Assembly: GCA_963205115.1 (NCBI GenBank)
Contig: CAUJHV010000004.1
Coordinates: 99,878-163,877 of the forward strand
Source: Pseudomonadota bacterium
Lineage (GTDB): Bacteria > Pseudomonadota > Gammaproteobacteria > Burkholderiales > Burkholderiaceae_C
DNA length: 64,000 nt
Reading direction: 5' to 3'
Positions 26,644 through 36,596 of the stretch are shown here, one piece after another (within the stretch, counting starts at the first letter, position 1; each line of letters opens with the position of its first letter). A model generated the notes under the pieces. That model saw nothing but the letters and a program-made list of their open reading frames with translations. It was not told the origin of the DNA and made no database searches. A program made the position numbers and the translations under genes.

Positions 26644-29568
26644 TCAGCCGCACATCCCCACGTAGCCGCAGGCGGTGCAGAAGTCGCAGCCGTCCTTGTG
26701 GATCAGCGTGGCATTGCCGCACTCCGGGCAGGGCCGGCCGGCCATCGTCGGCGCGGAGGCGGCCGCGTTCGGATCGCCGGGACGGACCAGCACGCCCATG
26801 TCGCGCAGCGGCAGGCCTTCTTCGTCCAGGATGCCCAGCATCGCGTAGCGGTGGATGATCAGCCGCGCGAGGTAGGCCACTGTCGACGGCCACAGCTGCT
26901 GGCGCCGTTCGCCGCGCGGCAACCCCGGCACGAAGGCCATGAAGTGCCCCAGCGGCTCGGCATAGTTGAGCAGCTTGCGCAGCTTCATGCCGATCCAGGC
27001 CGGGTCGATCACGCGCATGTCCAGCGACAGGATGCGCGCCAGGCCGTCCAGTGCCTTGGGGTAGTTGCCGGACAAACCCATCGCGCAGGGCCGCAGGCTC
27101 GCGCTGCCGTCGGCAGCCGTCAGGCTGATTTCCTTCAGCGTCAGCGTGAAGCGCTCGCCCGACGCCGGGTTGTCGATATCGACGGCCCAGGCCAGCGTGC
27201 CCGAGGTGCCGGTGCGCGGCTCCTCGCGGCTGAACATCGCGTCGATGACCGGCGTGGGCGCATCCGCCGCCGGCGGCAGCACGCCGAGTTGCTCGCAGCG
27301 CCAGCGCAACACGGCCGCCGTGGCGGCAACCACGCCGGGGAACAGGCGCGGCTCGCCCGTCGGCGGGAACGGCATCTCGAAAGACCGCTCTTCGGCCACC
27401 GTCGCCAGCGCCTGCAGCTTCAATTGCAGCCAGGCCGGATCGGCCGCGCGCAGGTCCATCGACAGCGTCTTGGCCAGCGCGCCCAGGCCGCGCGGCTGCT
27501 CCGCGCCATTGACCCAGACCTCGAAGATCCGCGGCGCCTGCGGCTGTGCGGGTTCGGCCGGCAGTTCGCCAACGAAGAGGGCGAAGTCGCCGTGCGGATG
27601 ACGGATGAGGTAGCTCCAGGCCGCGTTGCCCGAGGGCAGCTCCGGCCGGCCCGGCCAGCGCAGGCTGGCCAGCACGGGCTGCGGTGCGCGGTCCAGGGCC
27701 AGGCGCTGGTTCGCGCCGTCCAGCAGCAGCGGCTGTGCCGGCTGCGTGGGCGCACCCGTGCTGAGCACCGAGCCCAGCACGGCATTCGGCCGGTAGGTGG
27801 CCAGGCCCTTCAGGCCCGAGGCCCAGGCCTGGCGGTACAGGTCCTGGAAATCGTCGTACGGGTAGTCCACCGGCACGTTGACGGTCTTCGAGATGGCCGT
27901 GTCGACGCAGGGCGCCACGGCCGCCACCATGGCGGCATGGTCAGCCGCCTGCATCTCCAGCGCCGTCACGAAGGCCGGCGTCAGCGGTGCGGTTTCGCCC
28001 TTGAGGTGGCGGTACAGGCGCCAGGCATGGTCTTCCACCGCGTGTTCGCTGAACGAGCCATCAGGCATGCGCTTCTTGCGGCGGTAGCTCCAGCTGAAGG
28101 CCGGCTCGATGCCGTTGCTGGCGTTGTCGGCAAAGGCCAGGCTGATGGTGCCGGTCGGGGCGATCGACAGCAGGTGCGAGTTGCGCAGCCCGTGCTGGCG
28201 GATGCGGTCGCGCAGCCGCAGCGGCAGGCGGCTGGCAAAGGTGCTGCCGCTGAGATAGAGGTCGGCATTGAACAGCGGGAACGGGCCGCGCTCGCGCGCC
28301 AGCTCGACAGAGGCCTCGTAAGCCGCGTCGCGCATGGCCGCGGCGATGCGCGTGGCCATCGCGCGGGCCTCGGGCGTGTCGTAGCGCAGGTTCAGCATCA
28401 CCAGCGCATCACCCAGACCCGTGAAACCCAGGCCGATGCGGCGCTTGTTGCGCGCCTCGGCAGCCTGTTGCGGCAGCGGCCAGACGGTGATGTCCAGCAC
28501 GTTGTCCAGCATGCGCGTGGCCACCGCGCAGACCTGCGCGAAGGCCGCTTCGTCGAAGCTGGCACCGGGCTCGAAAGGCTGGCGTACGAAGTGGGTCAGG
28601 TCGACGGAGCCCAGGCAGCAGCAGCCATAGGCCGGCAGCGGCTGTTCGCCGCAGGGGTTGGTGCTGGCGATGTTCTCGCAGTACGCGAGGTTGTTGTCGC
28701 GGTTGATCGTGTCCAGGAACAGGACGCCGGGCTCGGCATGGTCGTAGGTGGAGCGCATCACCTGCTCCCACAGGTCCTTCGCGCGCACGCGGCGGTAGAC
28801 CCACTGACCGTCGGCGCGCTGGTAGGCGCCGGTCGCCCGCAGCGACTCGGCCGGCTCCGCGCGATGCACCAGTTCCAGCTCGCCGTCCGCGGCGACGGCC
28901 TGCATGAAGGTGTCGCTCACGCCGACGGAGATGTTGAAGTTCTTCAGGTCGCCGCTGTCCTTGGCGTGGATGAACTCCTCGATGTCCGGGTGGTCGCAGC
29001 GCAGCACACCCATCTGCGCGCCGCGGCGCGAGCCGGCGCTTTCCACCGTCTCGCAGCTGCGGTCGAAAACCCGCATGTAGCTGATCGGGCCGCTGGCCTG
29101 GCTGTGCGTGCCCTTGACCCATGCGCCACGCGGGCGGATGCGGCTGAAGTCGTAGCCCACGCCGCCGCCGCGCCGCATGGTTTCCGCAGCTTCGGCCAAT
29201 GCCGTGTAGATGCCGGGATGGCCGTCCTCGATCTCGACGATCGAATCGCCCACCGGCTGCACGAAGCAGTTGATCAGCGTGGCCTGCAGGTCGGTGCCCG
29301 CTGCCGACTGGATGCGCCCGGCCGGAATGAAACCCGACTGCAAGGCCTGCAGGAAGCGCTGCGACCAGGCCTCGCGCTGCGCCTCGGCCTCGGGTGCGGC
29401 CAGCGCGGTGGCCACGCGCCGGAAGACGTCCTCGACGCTGCGCTCGTCGCCCTTGGCGTACTTCTCCAGCAGCACTTCCTGGCTGATGGGCTGCGGCGGC
29501 ATCTCGGCCGCGCGTCGCGCCGGACTCTTGCCACGCGAAGGCGCGGCCGGGGGCTTGGTCTGGGACAT
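26644..29568 (-). CDS. nrdJ: Adenosylcobalamin-dependent (class II) ribonucleoside-diphosphate reductase
   Basis: Makes deoxyribonucleotides with coenzyme B12 and therefore works with or without oxygen. It has 974 residues. The active-site region shows [37 protein letters not shown] and [19 protein letters not shown]; the loop [18 protein letters not shown] is typical. The C-terminal third has two related segments (near residues 660-760 and 830-920), each ending in DPAW followed by a Leu/Lys-rich helix. The tail has zinc- or redox-type cysteines CPECGN and [17 protein letters not shown]454 lies 13 bases upstream on the same strand. Confidence 0.92.
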   Translation of the reverse strand: MSQTKPPAAPSRGKSPARRAAEMPPQPISQEVLLEKYAKGDERSVEDVFRRVATALAAPEAEAQREAWSQRFLQALQSGFIPAGRIQSAAGTDLQATLINCFVQPVGDSIVEIEDGHPGIYTALAEAAETMRRGGGVGYDFSRIRPRGAWVKGTHSQASGPISYMRVFDRSCETVESAGSRRGAQMGVLRCDHPDIEEFIHAKDSGDLKNFNISVGVSDTFMQAVAADGELELVHRAEPAESLRATGAYQRADGQWVYRRVRAKDLWEQVMRSTYDHAEPGVLFLDTINRDNNLAYCENIASTNPCGEQPLPAYGCCCLGSVDLTHFVRQPFEPGASFDEAAFAQVCAVATRMLDNVLDITVWPLPQQAAEARNKRRIGLGFTGLGDALVMLNLRYDTPEARAMATRIAAAMRDAAYEASVELARERGPFPLFNADLYLSGSTFASRLPLRLRDRIRQHGLRNSHLLSIAPTGTISLAFADNASNGIEPAFSWSYRRKKRMPDGSFSEHAVEDHAWRLYRHLKGETAPLTPAFVTALEMQAADHAAMVAAVAPCVDTAISKTVNVPVDYPYDDFQDLYRQAWASGLKGLATYRPNAVLGSVLSTGAPTQPAQPLLLDGANQRLALDRAPQPVLASLRWPGRPELPSGNAAWSYLIRHPHGDFALFVGELPAEPAQPQAPRIFEVWVNGAEQPRGLGALAKTLSMDLRAADPAWLQLKLQALATVAEERSFEMPFPPTGEPRLFPGVVAATAAVLRWRCEQLGVLPPAADAPTPVIDAMFSREEPRTGTSGTLAWAVDIDNPASGERFTLTLKEISLTAADGSASLRPCAMGLSGNYPKALDGLARILSLDMRVIDPAWIGMKLRKLLNYAEPLGHFMAFVPGLPRGERRQQLWPSTVAYLARLIIHRYAMLGILDEEGLPLRDMGVLVRPGDPNAAASAPTMAGRPCPECGNATLIHKDGCDFCTACGYVGMCG

Positions 29569-29581
29569 GGGGTGTCCTCCT

Positions 29582-29950
29582 TCAGATTTCGGGCCGTGTC
29601 CACAACCAGGTGGCCACGACCAACAGGAACAGCGGCACGCCCACCTTCACAGCCAGGGGCGCACCGGTCAACAGAATCCACACCACGCTCACGGCCATCG
29701 TGCTGCTGGCGGCCCACTTGGCCTTGCGCGGCACGGCGCGGTGGTCGCGCCAGCGACGGATGCCCGGCCCGTGGCGCGGGTGCGCGAGCAGCCAAGCCTC
29801 GAGCTGGGGCCAGCCCTTGCCACCGGCCCAGGCGGCCACCAGCAGGAACGGCACGGTGGGCAGCACAGGCAGGAACATGCCGACGAAGCCCAGCGCGACG
29901 CAGATCACCGCCAGGGTTCGCCAGAACAGCAAGGCGGCGATTCGGGTCAT
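29582..29950 (-). CDS. DUF454 (YbaN-type) inner membrane protein
   Basis: A 122-residue protein with an N-terminal hydrophobic helix ([29 protein letters not shown]) and two more near the C-terminus. The motif GxxGxxLPxLPTxPFLLxAAW is diagnostic of DUF454. Function unknown. It directly precedes nrdJ and is likely in one transcript with it. Confidence 0.85.
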   Translation of the reverse strand: MTRIAALLFWRTLAVICVALGFVGMFLPVLPTVPFLLVAAWAGGKGWPQLEAWLLAHPRHGPGIRRWRDHRAVPRKAKWAASSTMAVSVVWILLTGAPLAVKVGVPLFLLVVATWLWTRPEI

Positions 29951-30072
29951 CTGGTGACCATGGTAGCGGCGTGCGGACGCGGCGCAGGCCGATCAGGGGC
30001 TTTGTGGCTCCACGCGCACAGCCACGGCCTGGGGCCGGCGCTGCGCGCCCGCCAAAGGGCTGCGCGCGCCTG

Positions 30073-31296
30073 TCAGGCCGGCTGAAGCGCCGTCTGCGGG
30101 GTCAGCAGGCGCTCGACCAGGTCACGCACGCTGCGGATCTGGCTGCCGAAAGGCAACTCGCCGCGCCCGCGGAAGAACAGGCCCTTCTTCAGATCGCCAT
30201 TGAGCGCCGAGGCGAGCTGCTGGTCGATGCAGAACTGGCCCCAGCCGGGCAGGCCGTCGCGCAGCCCGCACTGCGCCAGGCAGTCGAAGGCCTTGGTGCA
30301 GCGCTGCTTGACATGCACCACCGCCTGCAGGCGCTGTTCGACCTTCAAATAAGCTTTCAGCCAGGGCGTCGCCACCGCGCGCGCAGGCAGGCCGGCCACG
30401 CTGGTGAACTCGATCATCTCGTCCTCGCGGCACTCGGCCAGGACACGCTTGAACTCCGGGTGCGCATCGCCTTCGACCGTCACGGCAAACGGCGTGCCCA
30501 GCTGCACCGCGGCTGCGCCCATGTCCTGGAGGCGGCGGATGTCCTCGAAAGACCGGATGCCGCCGGCCGGTATCAGCGGCACCTCACGCTCCACGCCGGC
30601 CGAGCGCAGGAAGGCCAGCGACTGCGGGATGACCTGCTCGAAATCGAAACGGGTGTCGTCCAGGTCGGCGATGCGTGCGGCGCCCAGGTGACCGCCGGCC
30701 AGTCGCGGGTGTTCGATCACGATCGCGTCCGGCAGGCGCTTCTTGCGTTCCCACTTGCGCACCATCAGCTGCACGCCGCGGGCGTCGGACAGGATCGGCA
30801 CCAGCAACGCCTTCGGATGGTCCTGCGCCAGATCGGGCAGATCCAGCGGCAGGCCGGCGCCCACGACCACGGCATCGATGCCGTCTTCCAGCGCGCGCTT
30901 CACCGACGCGGCATACGAGCTCACCGCGCGCATCACGTTGATGGCCAGCAGCCCGCGACCTTGCGCGACCTCGCGTGCCCCGGCGATCTCGCGCGACAAG
31001 GCCTCCAGATTGGCAGCGTCGATCGCCGCCTTGGCCTCTTCGCCCACGCCCAGGCCGCGGGTACGTTCCATGAGGTCCGGGTGGTGGCGGCGCAGGTCGA
31101 TCGACGACAGCGTACCCACCGCGCCCAGCGCGGCCACGCTGCCCGCCAGCCGATGGGCCGACACGCCCACGCCCATGCCCCCTTGCAGAATGGGCAGCAG
31201 ACGCCGCCCGGCGAGGTTGAGCGCATTCAGCCCGCTGCGAACGAGCGCGGGCTGGAGTTCAGGCGCAATGGCCTCGGTGGGAGCGGTTGTCATCAT
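30073..31296 (-). CDS. Nitronate monooxygenase family flavoprotein
   Basis: TIM-barrel FMN enzyme of 407 residues, related to nitronate monooxygenase/2-nitropropane dioxygenase. It shows LPILQGGMGVGVSAHRLAGSVA at the start, DAVVVGAGLPLDLPDLA, IVIEHPRLAGGHLGA with the proposed catalytic His, and the phosphate site IPAGGIRSFEDIRRLQDMGAAAVQLGTPF. The C-terminus has an extra Cys-containing region (QRCTKAFDCLAQCGLRD). A TTGCG-N4-ATCAA box sits 59 bases upstream. Exact substrate unknown. Confidence 0.85.
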   Translation of the reverse strand: MMTTAPTEAIAPELQPALVRSGLNALNLAGRRLLPILQGGMGVGVSAHRLAGSVAALGAVGTLSSIDLRRHHPDLMERTRGLGVGEEAKAAIDAANLEALSREIAGAREVAQGRGLLAINVMRAVSSYAASVKRALEDGIDAVVVGAGLPLDLPDLAQDHPKALLVPILSDARGVQLMVRKWERKKRLPDAIVIEHPRLAGGHLGAARIADLDDTRFDFEQVIPQSLAFLRSAGVEREVPLIPAGGIRSFEDIRRLQDMGAAAVQLGTPFAVTVEGDAHPEFKRVLAECREDEMIEFTSVAGLPARAVATPWLKAYLKVEQRLQAVVHVKQRCTKAFDCLAQCGLRDGLPGWGQFCIDQQLASALNGDLKKGLFFRGRGELPFGSQIRSVRDLVERLLTPQTALQPA

Positions 31297-31348
31297 GCGG
31301 GCATTCTGCGAAGGCCCGGCATGCTGGCTGGACGAAGCCGCCGTGGGC

Positions 31349-31362
31349 TTGCGTCAGATCAA
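31349..31362. promoter_or_regulatory. FNR/Dnr-like box upstream of nitronate monooxygenase
   Basis: TTGCGTCAGATCAA has one perfect ATCAA half and a TTGCG half, a variant seen in FNR-family sites. It is centred 59 bases before the start of the flavoprotein gene and overlaps the stop codon of the glycosyltransferase gene, so coding constraint explains part of it. Confidence 0.45.
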
Positions 31363-32559
31363 AGGCTTTGCCTGACGGGGTTCGGCGACACCCATCGCAT
31401 GCGACGCAGCCTCGTCGACCGCACGCGGCGTGCGCTCGAGCAGGTAGGACACGCCTGCCCAGCGTAGCGTCCGGGCAACTGCGGGAGGGACAGAGCGCAG
31501 TACAGGACCGCGACCGCGCCGGGCATGCCAGCCTTCCAGCAGCTGCACCAGAGCGATGAAGCCGCTGTCCACACGTGTCACACCCGCCATGTCGAGCACC
31601 ACCGTCTCGCCTCGTGAGCAGGCAGCACGCAGCGCGTCACGCAAGGGTGCCAGGGCAGAACCGTTGGCGGCGTCACCCGACAGCCGCAGCACACCAGGCA
31701 CCTCGGCCGATGGCTCGCAGCGCAAGGGTTCTGCCCCCAGCGCCGGCGGCCGGTTGAACAAGGCCAGCGGCAAGGCACCGGTCACCAGGTAATGCAGGAA
31801 GCGCCAGCCGTCGTTCCAGTAGCGGCGCCACAGGCTGGGCTCTTCCTTGATGCGCCACAGCCACTCCATGCCGGTGCGTTGCAGCCAGCGCGGCGAGCGG
31901 TTGACCGTGCCCGCCACAAAATTGACCACGGCCCCCAGGTGTCCGATGACCGGCGCATCCAGCGCGGGCCAATTGCGTTCGATCCAGGCCTGACCCTTCT
32001 TGGCGCCGAGCGCGACCACCACGAATTCCGCGCCGCTGGCATTGATCGGGTCGGTGAATCCCGCACCGCTCATGTCCTCCAGCTTGCCAAAACCCGGCGA
32101 CTGCCAGCCCACCGAGCGCACGCCGGGGCGATCACTCTCGACATTCAGCCGCTGGTGCGCACGTTCGGCAGAGCCTTGGGGGCCACCGAAGAAATAGACC
32201 CCGACGCGATGATCGCCGGTGTTCTCGGCCAGACGGTCGAAAAGACCCGCGCCCGGCACGCGTTCGCGCAGCGGCAGCCCCATCAAGCGAGACAGCCAGA
32301 CAATGGGCGCGCCGTCCGCCGTGCTGAGATCGCTGACCACGACCGAGCGCCGGAACGAGGTGTCCTGCAGGCAGGCCACCGCAAAATTCAGGTTTGGCGT
32401 GGACAGGAACAGCCGCTGGCCATTCTTTGCCGCCGCGCGAACACGCTGCACCGCCGCGTCTTCGCTCAACGCGTCGAAGGGCAGCCCGAAAACGCAGTGC
32501 ACATCCCTGTCGAAATCGGGCAGCTGCTCGCCGCCGCGGGTGAATCGATTCAAATGCAC
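31354..32559 (-). CDS. WecG/TagA/CpsF glycosyltransferase fused to a C-terminal STAS domain
   Basis: A 401-residue protein. Residues about 20-260 form a GT26-type transferase (FLSTPNLNFAVACLQD, SDLSTADGAPIVWLSRLMGLPLRERVPG, VYFFGGPQGSAERAHQRL, FVVVALGAKKGQAWIERN, GAVVNFVAGTVNRSPRWLQR, EWLWRIKEEPSLWRRY). From about 275 it continues into a STAS domain, with ETVVLDMAGVTRVDSGFIAL matching the conserved strand and phosphorylatable Ser of anti-sigma antagonists. The start is a GTG at 32559. It should add ManNAc/GlcA-type sugars to a lipid-linked intermediate; the STAS part suggests regulation by a partner kinase. It lies next to rfb sugar-nucleotide genes. Confidence 0.85.
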   Translation of the reverse strand: MHLNRFTRGGEQLPDFDRDVHCVFGLPFDALSEDAAVQRVRAAAKNGQRLFLSTPNLNFAVACLQDTSFRRSVVVSDLSTADGAPIVWLSRLMGLPLRERVPGAGLFDRLAENTGDHRVGVYFFGGPQGSAERAHQRLNVESDRPGVRSVGWQSPGFGKLEDMSGAGFTDPINASGAEFVVVALGAKKGQAWIERNWPALDAPVIGHLGAVVNFVAGTVNRSPRWLQRTGMEWLWRIKEEPSLWRRYWNDGWRFLHYLVTGALPLALFNRPPALGAEPLRCEPSAEVPGVLRLSGDAANGSALAPLRDALRAACSRGETVVLDMAGVTRVDSGFIALVQLLEGWHARRGRGPVLRSVPPAVARTLRWAGVSYLLERTPRAVDEAASHAMGVAEPRQAKPLI

Positions 32560-32932
32560 GTGGGCTACCTGGCCGTGAAAGATGAAACGGCCTTCGATCC
32601 GGAGGCGACGGTGTCACAACCGGTAAAGCGATCGAGGGGTCTTGTACCCGGCCCTGGATCACCCGCCGCGCACCCGGCACCCGTCGGAGACGACGGGAAT
32701 AGACGCTTGGGTGCGAAATGGTGCATAGGGCGGGTGGTGTTGCAGCGTTGGCCGTTATGGTAGCGCCGCGGTTCCAGTCGGAGCGCTCGCCGCTCCCCCG
32801 GTTGACGGGTCGTTACACGCGATGCATATCACTTGCCACCTGAATCGGGGACCGTCGCGCGCTCCGACAAGGCCCCCGTGCAAATCCGAAGCGGCCACAC
32901 CCTTGCCGCACGACCCCGCGTCTTGCGCGGGG
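32560..32932. other. Gene-free stretch between the GT26-STAS gene and rfbC
   Basis: About 373 bases with no supported gene. It holds the rfbC 3' hairpin at 32914-32932 and presumably the promoter of the glycosyltransferase gene. No clear promoter elements were recognised. Confidence 0.45.
32914..32932 (-). terminator. Hairpin after rfbC
   Basis: Perfect seven-pair stem CCCCGCG / CGCGGGG with a five-base loop, immediately after the rfbC stop codon. No T-run follows in the minus direction, so its efficiency as a terminator is uncertain. Confidence 0.5.
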
Positions 32933-33511
32933 CTAGAGCGGGCGCGCGTAGACCTCGGCATCGGCCAGCAGCGGGGCGGCCTGGTCCTTGACCGACACCA
33001 GCGGCGCCGCGCCGCCGATCAGCGGCCAGCGGATGGCCAATTGCGGGTCGTCCCAGCGAATCGCGCGCTCGCAGGCCTTGCTGTAGACGTCGGTCGTCTT
33101 GTAGAGGAAGTGCGTGTCGTCTTCGAGGGCGACGAAGCCGTGGGCAAAACCTTCGGGAACCCAGAGCTGCCGCCGGTTGTTCGCGCTCAGTTCCAGCCCG
33201 AACCAACGGCCGAAATGCGGCGACCCGCGACGGATGTCGACCGCGACGTCGAAAGCCGCACCTTTGACCACACGCACCAGCTTGCCTTGCGCCTGCGGAT
33301 CGAGCTGGTAGTGCAATCCACGCAACACACCGGCCTTGCTGCAGGAATGGTTATCCTGGACGAACGGTCGTGGCGCCGGCTCACCGAGCTCGCGCAGCCC
33401 CGCTTCCCAGCGGGCCAGATTGAAGCTCTCCATGAACCAGCCGCGTTCGTCCTCGAACGCCACCGGCTCGACGATCAAGACACCGGGGAGATCGCTGCGA
33501 ACGAACTTCAT
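32933..33511 (-). CDS. rfbC: dTDP-4-dehydrorhamnose 3,5-epimerase
   Basis: Third step of dTDP-L-rhamnose synthesis. The 192-residue cupin protein has FEDERGWFMESFN, QDNHSCSKAGVLRGLHYQ with the catalytic His, KLVRVVKGAAFDVAVDIRRGSPHFG and VPEGFAHGFVALEDDTHFLYKTTDVY. The ATG at 33511 overlaps the rfbA stop (TGATG). Last gene of rfbBDAC. Confidence 0.96.
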   Translation of the reverse strand: MKFVRSDLPGVLIVEPVAFEDERGWFMESFNLARWEAGLRELGEPAPRPFVQDNHSCSKAGVLRGLHYQLDPQAQGKLVRVVKGAAFDVAVDIRRGSPHFGRWFGLELSANNRRQLWVPEGFAHGFVALEDDTHFLYKTTDVYSKACERAIRWDDPQLAIRWPLIGGAAPLVSVKDQAAPLLADAEVYARPL

Positions 33512-34404
33512 CACCAGGCCCTGTCGCGCAGGATCTTCATCAGGTACTGCCCGTAGCTGTTCTTCAGCATGGGCGCGGCCAGCCGCTCGAGCTGTGCACT
33601 GTCGATCCAGCCGTTGCGCAAGGCGAGTTCCTCGGGGCAGGCGACCTTCAATCCCTGGCGCCGCTCGAGGGTAGCGATGAACTGGCCGGCGTCCAGCAGG
33701 CTGTCGTGCGTGCCCGTGTCGAGCCAGGCGTAGCCGCGCCCCATGATTTCCACCTGCAGCTGGCCCCGGCGCAGGTATTCCGCGTTGACCGTGGTGATTT
33801 CCAGCTCGCCGCGTGCGCTGGGTTTGATCCCGGCGGCGATGTCGCAGACCTGCTCGTCGTAGAAGTAGAGCCCCGTGACGGCGTAGTGGCTCTTGGGTTG
33901 CGTCGGCTTTTCTTCGATGCTGATGGCGCGTTGCTGCGCATCGAACTCGACCACGCCGTAACGCTCCGGGTCATGCACGTGGTACGCAAAGACCGTCGCG
34001 CCGGCGGTGCGTTTGTCGGCATGGCCCAGCAGCTTGACGAGGTCGTGGCCGTAGTAGATGTTGTCGCCCAGCACCAGCGCGCTGGGCGCGCCGCCGACGA
34101 AGTCGCGACCCAGGATGAAGGCCTGCGCCAGGCCATCGGGGCTGGGCTGCACGCAGTAGCTCAGATTCATGCCCCAGGCAGAGCCGTCACCCAGCAGCGA
34201 CTGGAAACGCGGCGTGTCCTGCGGCGTGCTGATGATGAGGATGTCGCGAATGCCCGCCAGCATCAGCGTGGACAGCGGGTAATAGACCATCGGCTTGTCG
34301 TACACCGGCAGCAGCTGCTTGCTCACGGCCAGCGTGGCCGGATGCAGTCGCGTGCCGGCGCCGCCGGCCAGGATGATGCCCTTTCGGGTCTTCGTCGATG
34401 CCAT
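33511..34404 (-). CDS. rfbA: Glucose-1-phosphate thymidylyltransferase
   Basis: First step of dTDP-L-rhamnose synthesis: dTTP plus glucose-1-phosphate to dTDP-glucose. The 297-residue enzyme shows the nucleotidyltransferase signature [46 protein letters not shown] and [23 protein letters not shown]. It is separated by 17 bases from rfbD and overlaps rfbC. Confidence 0.97.
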   Translation of the reverse strand: MASTKTRKGIILAGGAGTRLHPATLAVSKQLLPVYDKPMVYYPLSTLMLAGIRDILIISTPQDTPRFQSLLGDGSAWGMNLSYCVQPSPDGLAQAFILGRDFVGGAPSALVLGDNIYYGHDLVKLLGHADKRTAGATVFAYHVHDPERYGVVEFDAQQRAISIEEKPTQPKSHYAVTGLYFYDEQVCDIAAGIKPSARGELEITTVNAEYLRRGQLQVEIMGRGYAWLDTGTHDSLLDAGQFIATLERRQGLKVACPEELALRNGWIDSAQLERLAAPMLKNSYGQYLMKILRDRAW

Positions 34405-34421
34405 GTGGGGGCCTTGTGGAA

Positions 34422-35327
34422 TCAGTGCGCCAGGATCTCGTCGAGCATGCGGTCGACGCCGAACCTCCAGTCCGGCAGCACGAGACCGAAGCTGCGCTGC
34501 AGCTTCTGGGTCGACAGCCGGCTGTTCAGCGGCCGCGTGGCGGGCGTGGGGTACTCAGGCGTGCCGATGGGCAGCAGCCCGTCGGCCGGCAGCTTCAGCG
34601 GGCGACCGGCCGCACGGGCGCGATCGATCACCCGGCTCGCATAACCGAACCAGCTGGTCTCGCCGCCGGCCACGCAGTGGTACAGGCCGCCCAGCGACGC
34701 ATCGGCCTGCACGCGCAGCAGCGTCTGCGCGGTGATGTCGGCCAGCAGTTCGGCGGAGGTCGGCGCGCCGAACTGGTCATCGATGACCTTGAGCTGCTCA
34801 CGCTCCGCGGCCAGGCGCAGCATGGTCTTGGCGAAATTGCCGCCACGTGCCGCAAAGACCCAGCTGGTGCGCAGGATCAGGTGCCGGCAGCCGCTGGTCG
34901 CGACGAGCTGTTCGCCCTCGAGCTTGGTGCGGCCGTAGACCGACAGGGGTCCCGTCGCGGCGCTTTCGTCGCGCCACTGCGAGCCGCTGCCGTCAAAGAC
35001 GTAATCGGTGCTGTAGTGGACCATCAGCGCGCCGAGTTCCGCGGCGGTCTCGGCCACCACACCCGGCGCGGTGGCGTTGAGGGCGCGGGCGACATCGGGC
35101 TCGGACTCGGCCTTGTCGACGGCCGTGTGCGCGGCCGAGTTGACGATCACATCGGGCCGCACGCGGCGCACCAGCGCACGCAGCGATTCAGGCGCGGAGA
35201 AGTCCGCCCGCAGATCGCCGGGCGAGTCGAAATCGCAGGCCACGACCGTGCCCAGCGGCGCCAGCGCGCGCTGCAGCTCCCAGCCGACCTGGCCGTTCTT
35301 GCCCAACAGGAGGATGGTGCGGCTCAC
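34422..35327 (-). CDS. rfbD: dTDP-4-dehydrorhamnose reductase
   Basis: Final NAD(P)H-dependent step to dTDP-L-rhamnose. The 301-residue protein starts with a Rossmann motif ([18 protein letters not shown]) and has [13 protein letters not shown] and [12 protein letters not shown] with the catalytic Tyr and Lys. It uses a GTG start at 35327 with AAGGA five bases upstream. Confidence 0.96.
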   Translation of the reverse strand: MSRTILLLGKNGQVGWELQRALAPLGTVVACDFDSPGDLRADFSAPESLRALVRRVRPDVIVNSAAHTAVDKAESEPDVARALNATAPGVVAETAAELGALMVHYSTDYVFDGSGSQWRDESAATGPLSVYGRTKLEGEQLVATSGCRHLILRTSWVFAARGGNFAKTMLRLAAEREQLKVIDDQFGAPTSAELLADITAQTLLRVQADASLGGLYHCVAGGETSWFGYASRVIDRARAAGRPLKLPADGLLPIGTPEYPTPATRPLNSRLSTQKLQRSFGLVLPDWRFGVDRMLDEILAH

Positions 35328-35417
35328 TGGAGTCCTTCCGTGCGTTGCACTGCGGAATTCGCCCTTGGGGCGGCCCTGCGGCTCATGGTGCGCTCCTTCG
35401 ATCGGCCGCTGCGGCCA

Positions 35418-36476
35418 TCAACGCTTGGCGTAGTTGGCGTCGACCCAGTCGCGGTAGCTGCCGCTCTGGACCTCGGCCACCCAGTCCGCATGCTCCAGAT
35501 ACCACTGCACGGTCTTGCGGATGCCGGTCTCGAAGGTCTCGGCCGGGCGCCAGCCGAGTTCGCGCTCGATCTTGCGCGCATCGATCGCGTAGCGGCGGTC
35601 GTGCCCCGGGCGGTCCTTCACGTAGGTGATGAAACGCGTGTAGGAGCCTTCGGCCGCGGGCCGCAATTCGTCGAGCAGCGCGCAGATGGTCTGCACGATC
35701 TCGATGTTGGGCTTCTCGTTCCAGCCACCGATGTTGTAGGTCTCGCCCAGGCGGCCCTTGGCGAGCACCGCGCGGATGGCGCTGCAATGGTCAGTGACGT
35801 ACAGCCAGTCGCGGATCTGCTGGCCATCGCCATACACCGGCAGCGGCTTGCCGGCCAGCGCGTTGACGATCATCAGCGGGATCAGCTTCTCCGGGAAGTG
35901 GAACGGCCCGTAGTTGTTGCTGCAGTTCGTCGTGACCACCGGCAGCCCGTAGGTGTTATGCCAGGCGCGCACGAGGTGGTCGCTGGCGGCCTTGCTCGCC
36001 GAATACGGGCTGTTGGGCTCATAGACGTGGTCTTCGGTGAAGGCCGGCGCACCGGGCGCCAGGCTGCCGTAGACCTCGTCCGTACTGACGTGGTGGAAGC
36101 GGAACGCGGCCTTGTCGGCCTCGCCCAGCGTCGACCAGTGCGCGCGCGCGGCCTCCAGCAGCGTGTAGGTGCCTTCGACATTCGTCTTGATGAAGGCGCC
36201 GGGTCCGTGGATGCTGCGGTCGACGTGGCTCTCGGCAGCGAAGTGCACCAACGCGCGCGGCCGGTATTCGGCCAGCAGGCGGTCGATGAGCGCGCGGTCG
36301 CCGATATCGCCACGCACGAAGATGTGGCGCGCATCGCCATTCAACGAGGCGAGGTTGCGGCGGTTGCCGGCGTAGGTCAGCGCATCGAGATTCACGACCG
36401 GCTCGTCGGAATGGGCCAGCCAGTCCAGCACGAAGTTGCTGCCGATGAATCCGGCGCCTCCCGTCACGAGAATCAT
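35418..36476 (-). CDS. rfbB: dTDP-glucose 4,6-dehydratase
   Basis: Second step of dTDP-L-rhamnose synthesis. The 352-residue enzyme opens with [20 protein letters not shown] and contains [13 protein letters not shown] and [15 protein letters not shown] with the catalytic Tyr and Lys. AGGAG eight bases ahead fixes the ATG at 36476. First gene of the rfbBDAC operon; its promoter lies in the 120-base gap after the exonuclease gene. Confidence 0.96.
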   Translation of the reverse strand: MILVTGGAGFIGSNFVLDWLAHSDEPVVNLDALTYAGNRRNLASLNGDARHIFVRGDIGDRALIDRLLAEYRPRALVHFAAESHVDRSIHGPGAFIKTNVEGTYTLLEAARAHWSTLGEADKAAFRFHHVSTDEVYGSLAPGAPAFTEDHVYEPNSPYSASKAASDHLVRAWHNTYGLPVVTTNCSNNYGPFHFPEKLIPLMIVNALAGKPLPVYGDGQQIRDWLYVTDHCSAIRAVLAKGRLGETYNIGGWNEKPNIEIVQTICALLDELRPAAEGSYTRFITYVKDRPGHDRRYAIDARKIERELGWRPAETFETGIRKTVQWYLEHADWVAEVQSGSYRDWVDANYAKR

Positions 36477-36596
36477 GGGAAGCACTCCTAGGGGCACACC
36501 TGTGTTTTCCAGGCTCAACCAGGGATCCTAACCGGCAGGTTCGGCGCTCCCGCCGCCGGGCCCCTCACTTGAAGCCCGGCAGGCCCGCCAAGCGCA

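Noticed and set aside
26572..31467. A 1631-codon open frame on the plus strand opposite the RNR, DUF454 and nitronate monooxygenase genes
   Set aside because: It is the antisense shadow of GC-rich genes; the translation is rich in Arg, His, Gln and Ala, has no domain, and spans three well-supported minus-strand genes and their gaps.
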